Shown here piece by piece: positions 6,351 to 12,411 of a stretch of DNA of 12,411 nucleotides. The notes beneath the pieces were generated by a model that was not told the DNA's origin, ran no database searches, and saw only the letters and a program-made list of their open reading frames with translations. How positions within the stretch are numbered: the stretch's first letter is position 1; every line of letters starts with the position of its first letter. The stretch is taken from the NCBI GenBank assembly GCA_014728765.1, contig WJLA01000108.1, positions 1 to 12,411 of the forward strand. Direction: 5' to 3'. Source of the DNA: Candidatus Peregrinibacteria bacterium. GTDB taxonomy: Bacteria > Patescibacteriota > Gracilibacteria > UBA1369. The position numbers and the translations under genes are program-made.

Positions 6351-7373
6351 TTATAAATATTTCCGTTTATTAAAATTGTGCTCATCATCTGTTTTTGAAT
6401 AAATCATTTCTCCATCTTTTGAAGTGAGATAATAATAATATTCACTTTCTTCCGGATAATAAGCCGCTTCTATGCTGGCAAATCCCGGGTTGGTAATTGG
6501 TCCGGGAGGTAAACCAAGTTTTTTTCTGGTATTATATGGGCTATCCTCTTGTAAATCTTGATATGTTATTTGTCTGTCTTCAGCTAGATATAATAAAGTT
6601 GCATCAATGCCAAGTAACCAATTTTCATCCAGTCTTTTCCAGATAATTCCTGAAATTAATGGTCTATCCTTGTTTTGATTAGCTTCTTCTTCTATCATTG
6701 AGGCAACAATAATAATCTCTTCCAAGTCTCTGGCTGATTCTAAATCAGCAATCTTTATTTCAAAATTATTGAGCATTTTATTGATTAAAGCTTCATTTTG
6801 AAAGTTATTTGCGTCAACATAATAAGTATCAGGAAAAAGATAGCCTTCCAGTGGATGAATCAACTCTTTTTTATTTGAATTTAAAAATTCGTATTGTTCA
6901 TAATTGTCAAATTCATTTACGGCATTGATAAATTCATTTTTTTCAATTAAACCTTGATCTGATAGGATTTGATCAATTTCATAAACAGTAGATCCTTCTG
7001 GAATAGTGACTATCAATTCTTTTTGATTATCGGAAGTTATTACATCAACTATTTCAGGGATAGTCATACTTTTATTTAATGCAAATCTACCCGTTTTAAT
7101 GTTTTTGTCTATATTGTTTAATCTGGTATAGATTTTAAAGGTCATTTCGTCCTGAATTAAATCATTTTTGTTTAATTCATTGGCAATTTCCCAGGTTTGG
7201 TCACCTTTGTTGATTGTCAGAATAACTTCCTTATTACTGTTTTTATCAACAGGAGTGTGTAATTTGATTTGATATTGATTTATGCTATAGATTGCAAATA
7301 TCAAAACTAGTCCCAGTAGACCCAAGACTAGCTTGAATAATTTTAATTTTTTGTTGCTGTATTTTCTTTTCAT
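6351..7373 (-). CDS. mltG: endolytic murein transglycosylase MltG (YceG family)
   Basis: Cleaves nascent peptidoglycan strands at the outer face of the membrane and so sets glycan length. A basic N-terminus is followed by a membrane helix (about 12-31). A LysM-like segment (about 46-115) and a segment starting at IVTIPEGSTVYEI (121-133) precede the catalytic YceG domain. That domain shows HPLEGYLFPDTYY (173-185), ASMIEEEA (224-231, where Glu 228 aligns with the catalytic Glu of E. coli MltG), SPYNTRKKLGLPPGPITNPG (278-297) and YYYYLTSKDGEMIYSKTDDEHN near the end. Length 340 is normal. Its ATG comes one base after the ybaB stop, so translation is likely coupled. It indicates a cell that makes a peptidoglycan wall. 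Its stop lies 6 bases from the stop of the convergent FecR-domain gene. Confidence 0.96.
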   Translation of the reverse strand: MKRKYSNKKLKLFKLVLGLLGLVLIFAIYSINQYQIKLHTPVDKNSNKEVILTINKGDQTWEIANELNKNDLIQDEMTFKIYTRLNNIDKNIKTGRFALNKSMTIPEIVDVITSDNQKELIVTIPEGSTVYEIDQILSDQGLIEKNEFINAVNEFDNYEQYEFLNSNKKELIHPLEGYLFPDTYYVDANNFQNEALINKMLNNFEIKIADLESARDLEEIIIVASMIEEEANQNKDRPLISGIIWKRLDENWLLGIDATLLYLAEDRQITYQDLQEDSPYNTRKKLGLPPGPITNPGFASIEAAYYPEESEYYYYLTSKDGEMIYSKTDDEHNFNKRKYL

Positions 7374-7374
7374 T

Positions 7375-7674
7375 CTATTTCATGCCGGGTAGACTGTCCA
7401 TTCCTCCCTCCATTCCGCCAAGACCCAAATCACCCATAACATCTTTCATTTCCGTTGCGGCAATTTCTTGTGATTTTTTTAGTGCTTTATTGAAGGCTTT
7501 AACAATAGCTGGATTTGATTTGCCATCTATTTTCACGTCTACAACTTCTTGTTTACCATTTACGATGACTGTTACGTTATCTTCATCGGCTTCGATATGG
7601 GTATTTCCCAATTTGTTTTGAATTTCTTTCGCTTTTTTCTGCAATTGCATCATTTTTTTCATTTGATCCATCAT
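7375..7674 (-). CDS. ybaB: YbaB/EbfC family nucleoid-associated DNA-binding protein
   Basis: Small dimeric protein that binds DNA and is thought to shape the nucleoid. The 99 residues fit the family (about 100-110). The N-terminal helix MKKMMQLQKKAKEIQNKL is typical, followed by the beta sheet VTVIVNGKQEVVDVKID (34-50), the second helix NPAIVKAFNKALKKSQEIAA and a Gly/Met-rich tail (GGMEGGMDSLPGMK). Two adjacent ATG codons (7674-7669) could each start it; the first is listed. It usually sits between dnaX and recR; here it leads an operon with mltG, one base apart. A well-matched promoter lies just upstream on the minus strand. Confidence 0.93.
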   Translation of the reverse strand: MMDQMKKMMQLQKKAKEIQNKLGNTHIEADEDNVTVIVNGKQEVVDVKIDGKSNPAIVKAFNKALKKSQEIAATEMKDVMGDLGLGGMEGGMDSLPGMK

Positions 7675-7703
7675 ATTGATTCTTGGTTATTGAATATGAA
7701 ATC

Positions 7704-7732
7704 ATTGTAAGTAAGGCTTTTTTAAACGTCAA
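7704..7732 (-). promoter_or_regulatory. promoter for the ybaB-mltG operon
   Basis: On the minus strand TTGACG (7732-7727, 5 of 6) is followed after exactly 17 bases by TACAAT (7709-7704, 5 of 6). The start would be near 7697, about 23 bases ahead of the ybaB ATG. This is the best two-box promoter in the window. Confidence 0.6.
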
Positions 7733-7741
7733 TAAAATATG

Positions 7742-7774
7742 TTGCAAAGCAAAATATTTTAGGCTAGACTTTGC
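7742..7774 (+). promoter_or_regulatory. weak candidate promoter and inverted repeat upstream of rplY
   Basis: TTGCAA (7742-7747) and TAGACT (7765-7770) are 17 bases apart, each 4 of 6 to consensus. The same interval is framed by GCAAAG (7744-7749) and its reverse complement CTTTGC (7769-7774), with the palindrome AAAATATTTT (7751-7760) between. The repeat could be an operator for rplY. The promoter match alone is weak, and TATTAT at 7784-7789 is an alternative -10 box. Confidence 0.27.
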
Positions 7775-7803
7775 CCGCATTTGTATTATGTATAAAAAAA
7801 GCT

Positions 7804-8451
7804 ATGGCTATGCAAGTTTTAGACGCTCAAGTTCGAGATTTATCGAAAAAAGCAAAAGATTTGAGAAATGATAAAAAAATTCCCGCTGTTTGTTATGGGC
7901 AAGGAATTGATCCAATTTCTATTATGATGGATTATCAGGATTTCAGAAGAACTTTTAGAGAAGTAAGCACGACTCAAGTTTTCAATTTGAAGGTTGATGG
8001 AGATACTATACCTGTTTTGGTTCATGAAGTTAATTATAATCCACTGGATAATTCATTTGATCACGTTGATCTGTTGAAAGTGAACATGACGGAAAAAGTT
8101 GATGCCACAGTTCCGATTGAGGTTGAAGGTGTTTCAAATGCCGTTAAAAACTTTGATGCGGTGCTTAATGTGGTTAAAGATGAAATCGAAGTAAGATGTC
8201 TACCCGGAGATATTCCTCATGAATTAACAATTGATATTTCAGTTCTTGAAAATATTGGTGACAGTTTCCATGTGAAAGATTTGAATTTGGGGGATAAAGT
8301 GCAAATATTGGATGATCCAGAAGAAGTATTAGTTTCTGTGTCCGCTTCTAAAGAATATGAAGAAACTGATGCAGAAGTGCCGGAAGAGTTAAAAGCTGAG
8401 GGTGGAGAAGAATCAAACAAAGAAGAAAACACTCCAAAATCTGAAGATTAG
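7804..8451 (+). CDS. rplY: 50S ribosomal protein bL25, long CTC/TL5 form with acidic tail
   Basis: Binds 5S rRNA in the large subunit; the long form is also known as general stress protein CTC. The N-terminal 5S-binding domain is at about residues 1-92 (LDAQVRDLSKKAKDLRNDKKIPAVCYGQG, then VFNLKVDGDTIPVLVHEVNYNPLDNSFDHVDL). The C-terminal beta domain is at about 95-182, with VLNVVKDEIEVRCLPGDIPHE and IGDSFHVKDLNL being diagnostic. A Glu/Ser-rich tail of about 33 residues follows. I chose the ATG at 7804, giving 215 residues: the frame stays open upstream to a TTG at 7771, but those 11 residues (MPAFVLCIKKA) match nothing in the family. A second ATG at 7810 is also possible. A terminator follows 19 bases after the stop, and no other gene appears to share the transcript. 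Confidence 0.95.
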   Translation: MAMQVLDAQVRDLSKKAKDLRNDKKIPAVCYGQGIDPISIMMDYQDFRRTFREVSTTQVFNLKVDGDTIPVLVHEVNYNPLDNSFDHVDLLKVNMTEKVDATVPIEVEGVSNAVKNFDAVLNVVKDEIEVRCLPGDIPHELTIDISVLENIGDSFHVKDLNLGDKVQILDDPEEVLVSVSASKEYEETDAEVPEELKAEGGEESNKEENTPKSED

Positions 8452-8470
8452 TAATTTAGAATAAAAAAAT

Positions 8471-8496
8471 AAAAGGGTTCTTTCAGGACCTTTTTT
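8471..8496. terminator. bidirectional intrinsic terminator between rplY and the small convergent ORF
   Basis: AAAAGGGTTC (8471-8480) pairs with GGACCTTTTT (8486-8495) around the loop TTTCA, with two G-U pairs, and the plus strand ends in six T. Read on the minus strand, the same hairpin is followed by a long T-rich tract (bases 8474 down to about 8460). It sits 19 bases after the rplY stop and directly after the stop of the minus-strand small ORF. Confidence 0.8.
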
Positions 8497-8621
8497 CAGT
8501 TGAGATAGCTTTCCAGTAATTTTCTAATATGATAATGCTCGTCAGGTTGTTTTTGACTGTCGTTGGACATAGTCTGATCACTAAGCTTTTTTTTGTTTTG
8601 TTTTTGTTTGGAATTAGTCAT
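8496..8621 (-). CDS. small protein, 41 residues, function unknown
   Basis: ATG at 8621-8619 to TGA at 8498-8496 gives 41 residues. The first 25 or so are polar and basic (MTNSKQKQNKKKLSDQTMS), rich in Lys, Gln and Asn. The last 15 (PDEHYHIRKLLESYLN) look like an amphipathic helix. Three independent signs support a gene: an extended -10 promoter on the same strand ending about 20 bases upstream, a terminator hairpin directly after the stop, and otherwise empty space of about 260 bases between two plus-strand genes. No Shine-Dalgarno is seen, as elsewhere in the window. It resembles no family I recognise. The alternative is that the transcript is a short non-coding RNA and the frame is accidental. 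Confidence 0.55.
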   Translation of the reverse strand: MTNSKQKQNKKKLSDQTMSNDSQKQPDEHYHIRKLLESYLN

Positions 8622-8641
8622 TTTAATTTTTAAGAGTAATT

Positions 8642-8670
8642 ATTGTAACATTAATAATAAATCTAGGCAA
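8642..8670 (-). promoter_or_regulatory. extended -10 promoter for the small minus-strand ORF
   Basis: On the minus strand TTGCCT (8670-8665, 4 of 6) is followed after 17 bases by TACAAT (8647-8642, 5 of 6), with TGT just ahead of the -10, the extended -10 form. The start would be near 8635, a leader of about 14 bases before the ATG at 8621. Confidence 0.45.
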
Positions 8671-8693
8671 AATGATGGTTTTTGTGATATAAT
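8664..8693 (+). promoter_or_regulatory. extended -10 promoter for the 650-residue membrane protein gene
   Basis: TATAAT (8688-8693) is a perfect -10, preceded by TGA (8685-8687), the TGN of an extended -10. TAGGCA (8664-8669, 4 of 6) lies 18 bases upstream. The start would be near 8700, about 15 bases before the ATG at 8715. Its -35 overlaps, base for base, the -35 of the divergent promoter at 8665-8670. Confidence 0.5.
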
Positions 8694-8714
8694 TAAGGGA
8701 AAATACTATATTTT

Positions 8715-10667
8715 ATGCCTAAAGCGGAGGACAATCAAAACAACAATCAGCATGATCAGCAAAATGATGATAAGAGTCAACAAATAGAGTACACCAAGCC
8801 GAATAACTCTGCTCAATCATCTGATCAACAAGATATAAAGCCGAAAAAGAAAAAATCTGCTCGGCAAATTGAACGCGAAAAAGAAAGAAGAAAAAAGCGT
8901 AGAAAGAAGAAAGCTGAAGAGAAAAAACAAGAAAAGCTCAAAGATAAATCTACTGGAGTGGAGAGTTTGTCAAATGAAGTGATTATTCCTGAAAAAAATG
9001 AACAAGATGCGAAAAATGTTGAAGATGAAAATTTAAAAAAACAAGAAACAGATAGTTCTTCTTCGGATCAATTGACCGAGGGACAAGATGTTCCTTTTAT
9101 TAGTGTCGATGAAGAAGATCAAGCTATTGATGATCAAGGTAATGTCGATTTTCAAAAGTTAACTGAAGAGTCACCAATTTTTTCCGATGACAGTGAAAAA
9201 AAAGATTCCGATAAAGATTCAAATATAGATTCAAATTCACAAATAGAACATAATGAAAATGTTTCCGATTCCATCTATCATAACCCTGATTACGAAGATC
9301 CAGAAGTTGCCGATGATTTGGGTCTTGATGATTATTTTAATGATAATGAAACAACTGATACTGAATCAGATTCCGAAACGGGTTCAGAGTCTGAGTCCGA
9401 GTCCAGTGTTCCTATTGATTTTGATTCTATGGATCAAGAAGTCAATCTTGTAGAGGAGAATGATTCAAAAACAGAAATTGAAGAAGAGTCAGTATATACC
9501 CCTTCAGAGAATGAAGAAACTTATGCAAGAGAAGATTTAATTCATCCAAAAGAGCAGAGTTCCAAGGCACAAAATGAAGAAATTTCTTCCAATTCCGAAG
9601 ATCAAACCAAAGAAGAAGATTTGATCAAGGCTAAGGAAATTTCTGAAAATTTGGAAACGGAGGAATTGGATGTCATGCCGGCTAAACAAGGATTTTTGGG
9701 AAGAATATTTGATAAATTGTCAGGACAAAAATCTGGATCAGAACAAGAAGATAATGATAATGAATCTATTGATTTGAATAAGGAGGTTTATGGAAAGTTT
9801 TTTGAAGTATTAAAGAAAGTTGTTGCTTATATCATTGTAATAATATTGATTATAGGTGCCTTTTGGCTTGGATCCTCTTTAAAACTCTATGATAGGATAA
9901 TTGGATTGTTTAATTTTCAAGTTGAGCAGTCTGAGGAAGAACCTGAAATAGAAGAGAGTTTGGAGTTTGATTTGAAGGATTTTCCCATAATTGAAACGGC
10001 AATAATTTTTGGTAAAAATGCTGGCGATTCAGAAGATATCGTGGCTGTAATATTTAGAAATGTTATATATTTTGGTAAATTGCAGGATCCGATACGTATT
10101 CAACAAACGGGATTGACAACAGCTGTTTATTATGGCTTATTGCTTGATCAAATAGAGGCTGAAAATAAATTCATAGAATATACCAATTATCTTAGACAAA
10201 TTAGGAATATTTATACTGTTGATATTTATGATTTATTGAATCAATCTGTAGATAGAGAAGATAAACTTATTGAGTTTATTGACCAGTCTAAAGCTATTTT
10301 TACTCAAGGAAATACTTTCAGAAAACAAATGAATACAGAAGTGGACGATTTGACAATTTCTTTGAACAGCTTGGCTCCCGATAAACAGAGATTTGAACAG
10401 GATTTCTTTATTGCTTTGGAAAATTTGGAAGGCGAGAAGGCTAACTTGTTGTTAAACTCTTTTGTAGAAGTGACACAAAAACAAAATGAATTAAAAGCAA
10501 AAGTTAGCGCTTTGCAGAAGTTGTTGGAATATTATGAAGATATTTTATTGAAATTGCAGGTGAGAATTCGTGCTCTTGAAACCAATTTTGATGCTTTGGT
10601 AGAGGGAATTCGCGTTGTAAATATTCCGGGGGCGAATGTTGATCTGGTGATAGGGGATGAAGAGTGA
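8715..10667 (+). CDS. membrane protein, 650 residues: basic then acidic disordered cytoplasmic half, one membrane helix, helical outer half
   Basis: Not recognised; no function is assigned. Residues 1-40 are polar (Asn/Gln/Asp). Residues 42-78 form a dense basic block (KPKKKKSARQ, then ERRKKRRKKKAEEKK). Residues 79-320 are strongly acidic and low in complexity, with Ser-Glu/Asp runs such as TESDSETGSESESESS (215-230). A short amphipathic stretch GFLGRIFDKLSG (326-337) precedes one membrane helix at about 369-387 (VVAYIIVIILIIGAFWLGSS). The rest (about 400-650) looks mostly helical with coiled-coil character (QKQNELKAKVSALQKLLEYYEDILLKL region, 588-614) and ends VDLVIGDEE. There is no cleavable signal, so the N-terminal half should be cytoplasmic and the C-terminal half outside. 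Start at ATG 8715, close behind a good promoter. It ends in tandem stops TGA-TAA, 61 bases before the relA homologue. Confidence 0.85.
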   Translation: MPKAEDNQNNNQHDQQNDDKSQQIEYTKPNNSAQSSDQQDIKPKKKKSARQIEREKERRKKRRKKKAEEKKQEKLKDKSTGVESLSNEVIIPEKNEQDAKNVEDENLKKQETDSSSSDQLTEGQDVPFISVDEEDQAIDDQGNVDFQKLTEESPIFSDDSEKKDSDKDSNIDSNSQIEHNENVSDSIYHNPDYEDPEVADDLGLDDYFNDNETTDTESDSETGSESESESSVPIDFDSMDQEVNLVEENDSKTEIEEESVYTPSENEETYAREDLIHPKEQSSKAQNEEISSNSEDQTKEEDLIKAKEISENLETEELDVMPAKQGFLGRIFDKLSGQKSGSEQEDNDNESIDLNKEVYGKFFEVLKKVVAYIIVIILIIGAFWLGSSLKLYDRIIGLFNFQVEQSEEEPEIEESLEFDLKDFPIIETAIIFGKNAGDSEDIVAVIFRNVIYFGKLQDPIRIQQTGLTTAVYYGLLLDQIEAENKFIEYTNYLRQIRNIYTVDIYDLLNQSVDREDKLIEFIDQSKAIFTQGNTFRKQMNTEVDDLTISLNSLAPDKQRFEQDFFIALENLEGEKANLLLNSFVEVTQKQNELKAKVSALQKLLEYYEDILLKLQVRIRALETNFDALVEGIRVVNIPGANVDLVIGDEE

Positions 10668-10676
10668 TAAAAACAT

Positions 10677-10704
10677 TTGCAAAAGCTAATTGGCGGAGTA
10701 TAGT
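10677..10704 (+). promoter_or_regulatory. candidate promoter for the relA homologue
   Basis: TTGCAA (10677-10682, 4 of 6) and TATAGT (10699-10704, 5 of 6) are 16 bases apart, in the 61-base gap after the preceding gene. The start near 10711 would leave about 18 bases before the ATG. An AAGGTGAG motif at 10706-10713 resembles a Shine-Dalgarno but lies about 15 bases from the ATG, too far for the usual spacing. Confidence 0.38.
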
Positions 10705-10728
10705 CAAGGTGAGATTTTGCTTTAATAT

Positions 10729-12411
10729 ATGCTGGCAGAAGAGAGAAAATATTTTGAGAGGCTAAAACCTTTTTTTGAAGGAAATGAAAAACTATTTACT
10801 TCATTAAAGGACCATGCTGCATATTTGTATGAACAATTGTATCGATATTCGGGAGAATCTTATTTAAAAAGATCATTACGAATTACTGTTGATAAAATTT
10901 TGCCATTAAATCCGGATTTGGACATGCTTGTTACGTCAGTTTTGATCAGTGCATGTTATTCTCCAAGATGTGACTTAAAACAAATAAAGAAGTTGTTTGG
11001 AAAGAATGTGATGGAGATGGTTGAGAGTTTGGGAAAAATAAATTCAATCAAAGCAAGATATTCAAATACTGACACTAATGTAATCAAGAAGTTGTTTTTA
11101 GCATTGGCTGTTGATTTAAGGGTTATATTAATAAGACTGATTGATAGAATAGATAATTTGGAAACTTTGGAATTTAAATCTGAAGAAAAACAAAAGGCCA
11201 ATGCAAAAGAAATTTTAGATGTTTACGTTCCAATAGCTTCACAATTGGGATTGTATGAAATCACCTTGAAATTAGAAGATTTGGCTTTTAAGTATGTACA
11301 TCCAAATGAGTATCATCAGCTAAAAAAAGATATTAATGATTATTTGAGCAGGTCAAAAGCTAGCATGGAAGAGGTTAGAAAAGAGTTGGAAAGCACATTG
11401 TTGAATGCCGGATTCAATGTTGAGGTGAAGGGTAGAATTAAAAGTGTTTTCAGTATTTATAAAAAATTAAAGAAAAAAACCAGGACTTTAGATAAAATAT
11501 ATGACATTTATGCAATGCGCGTAATTTTACAAACTTCAAGTTTGGATTATGACACTAGAGATGATATTGAGAAAATATACGCGATACTGAGTTTTTTGCA
11601 TTCAAAGTATGAAAGTTTGACTGATAGATTTAAAGACTATGTAGCTAATCCTAAAAAAAATGGTTATCAAAGCCTTCATACTGCGTTATTGGGTTTGAAT
11701 TCCAGAGATTTGTCTAAACCTACAGAAATTCAAATAAGAACAGATAGAATGCATAATTTTGCGGAACTTGGTATGGCTGCTCACTGGCTATATAAAGATG
11801 CAAAAGGAGGCAAAGAAAATCTGGACAAAACATTTTTTGAATTGCTTAACAGTTTGCGACAACATTTGGATGTCGATCATTCCAGATCCGCTTCATTGAA
11901 AATGGATTTATATCCTGACAGAATTTTTGTTGTTACCAAAGATAGTTTGGTTAAAGATTTACCTAAAGGAGCTACTTGTGTTGATTTTGCTTATGCTTTG
12001 GATCCTGAAATTGGTCATACTTGTTTTTTGGCAAAAGTTAATGGTGTTGCAAAATCTTTGGATTATGAATTGCAAAACGGTGATACTGTTGAAATATTGA
12101 CTGATAACAAGCTATCTCCAAAATTGAGTTGGTTGAGTTTTGTGAAGACGAAGCATGCAAAAAACAGAATTCAAAATTATTTTAGAAGTTTGGATGAAGA
12201 AAATTTATTGGAGACAGGAAAGCAGTTATTAAACAAATTATTGAAGGAATTAAACATGCCGCTTTTGGATGAGAGTTTGTCTTTTTTACGTACTTATCAT
12301 GGGAAAGTATTAACAATATCTGAGCGAAAAAATTTATTGGAAGATTTGGGTGCCGGACAAATTACTGTTAATAAAGTTTTTGAAGATTGTTTTGGTCAAT
12401 CTTTTGAAACA
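10729..12411 (+). CDS. relA: RelA/SpoT homologue, (p)ppGpp synthetase with degenerate hydrolase domain; 3' end outside window
   Basis: Makes (p)ppGpp from GTP/GDP and ATP in the stringent response. The frame is open from ATG 10729 to the last base (561 residues seen); an in-frame TAA at 10723 fixes the start. The N-terminal HD domain (about 25-190) keeps its fold landmarks (LFGKNVMEMVESL, DLRVILIRLIDRIDNLETL, PIASQLGLYEI), but the metal-binding HD of the family's ALLHDVVED is replaced by VLISACYS (71-78), and the earlier HP is RS. Hydrolase activity is therefore probably lost. The synthetase domain is intact: GRIKSVFSIYKKL (235-247), YDIYAMRV (258-265), RFKDYVANPKKNGYQSLHT (300-318), EIQIRTDRMHNFAELGMAAHW (333-353). 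A TGS domain follows at about 394-458 (YPDRIFVVTKDS to GDTVEILT). The usual later helical, zinc-finger and ACT domains would lie beyond the window. Confidence 0.95.
   Translation, partial: MLAEERKYFERLKPFFEGNEKLFTSLKDHAAYLYEQLYRYSGESYLKRSLRITVDKILPLNPDLDMLVTSVLISACYSPRCDLKQIKKLFGKNVMEMVESLGKINSIKARYSNTDTNVIKKLFLALAVDLRVILIRLIDRIDNLETLEFKSEEKQKANAKEILDVYVPIASQLGLYEITLKLEDLAFKYVHPNEYHQLKKDINDYLSRSKASMEEVRKELESTLLNAGFNVEVKGRIKSVFSIYKKLKKKTRTLDKIYDIYAMRVILQTSSLDYDTRDDIEKIYAILSFLHSKYESLTDRFKDYVANPKKNGYQSLHTALLGLNSRDLSKPTEIQIRTDRMHNFAELGMAAHWLYKDAKGGKENLDKTFFELLNSLRQHLDVDHSRSASLKMDLYPDRIFVVTKDSLVKDLPKGATCVDFAYALDPEIGHTCFLAKVNGVAKSLDYELQNGDTVEILTDNKLSPKLSWLSFVKTKHAKNRIQNYFRSLDEENLLETGKQLLNKLLKELNMPLLDESLSFLRTYHGKVLTISERKNLLEDLGAGQITVNKVFEDCFGQSFET

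Noticed and set aside
7771..7803. TTG start at 7771 adding 11 residues to rplY
   Set aside because: The added residues MPAFVLCIKKA have no counterpart in bL25 proteins, while the ATG at 7804 places the family's usual N-terminus correctly.
5475..9446. 15 identical bases at 5475-5489 and 9432-9446, both encoding DQEVN
   Set aside because: Both lie in acidic, low-complexity segments with the same codon preferences; the identity stops at once on both sides and does not suggest a shared domain.
10710..10712. GTG near 10710 as an alternative start of the relA homologue
   Set aside because: It is in a different frame, and an in-frame TAA at 10723-10725 rules out any start upstream of 10729.
1157..11201. 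Medium-length antisense reading frames lying over the genes, such as those opposite frr, rseP, rplY and the relA homologue
   Set aside because: They are fully covered by confidently identified genes on the other strand and have no family-like motifs; the long ones reflect codon bias of the real gene.
1..12411. tRNA, rRNA, CRISPR array, insertion sequence or attachment site
   Set aside because: No tRNA T-arm signature, spaced repeat array, transposase-like ORF or terminal inverted repeats were seen on either strand.

Overview
The window looks like the chromosome of a small-genome bacterium, most likely a member of the Patescibacteria (Candidate Phyla Radiation). The signs are strong A+T richness, short intergenic gaps, a pyrH-frr-rseP run lacking the lipid and isoprenoid genes that usually sit inside it, divergent but recognisable housekeeping proteins, and large membrane-anchored acidic proteins that I cannot assign to a family. 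UGA reads as stop (it ends the 8715-10667 gene and the small 8496-8621 gene) and Trp is UGG, so the code looks standard. The phylum is an inference from style and not from a search.

Layout. 1-2883 (+): end of pyrH (UMP kinase, 5' end outside the window), frr (ribosome recycling factor) and rseP (site-2 protease with three PDZ-like modules), almost certainly one operon. 2884-3151: 268 bases with no gene but with several hairpins and a promoter-like pair ahead of dnaA. 3152-4597 (+): dnaA. 4662-6344 (+): a single-pass membrane protein with a FecR domain, two Ig-like domains and an acidic tail. 6351-7674 (-): ybaB/ebfC and mltG, a tight two-gene operon convergent with the FecR gene. 7804-8451 (+): rplY (bL25/CTC), ended by a terminator at 8471-8496. 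8496-8621 (-): a 41-residue small ORF reading into the same terminator from the other side. 8715-10667 (+): a 650-residue membrane protein of unknown function with a basic, then acidic, cytoplasmic half and a helical outer half. 10729 to the window end (+): a RelA/SpoT homologue, incomplete at its 3' end.

Functionally the window covers nucleotide supply (pyrH), translation (frr, rplY), replication initiation (dnaA), envelope proteolysis and wall synthesis (rseP, mltG), and the stringent response (relA homologue). Around these sit two putative surface proteins and one small gene whose roles cannot be read from sequence. There is no tRNA, rRNA, CRISPR array, insertion sequence or other mobile element that I can see. 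None of the starts visible in the window has a properly placed Shine-Dalgarno sequence. Several starts are instead preceded closely by plausible sigma-70-type promoters, which suggests short leaders.

I do not see a clear new multi-gene system. The items most worth a second look are the 41-residue gene with its divergent promoter and shared terminator, the 650-residue acidic membrane protein, the relA homologue with a degenerate hydrolase domain but a bifunctional-type synthetase motif, and the structured gap between rseP and dnaA.
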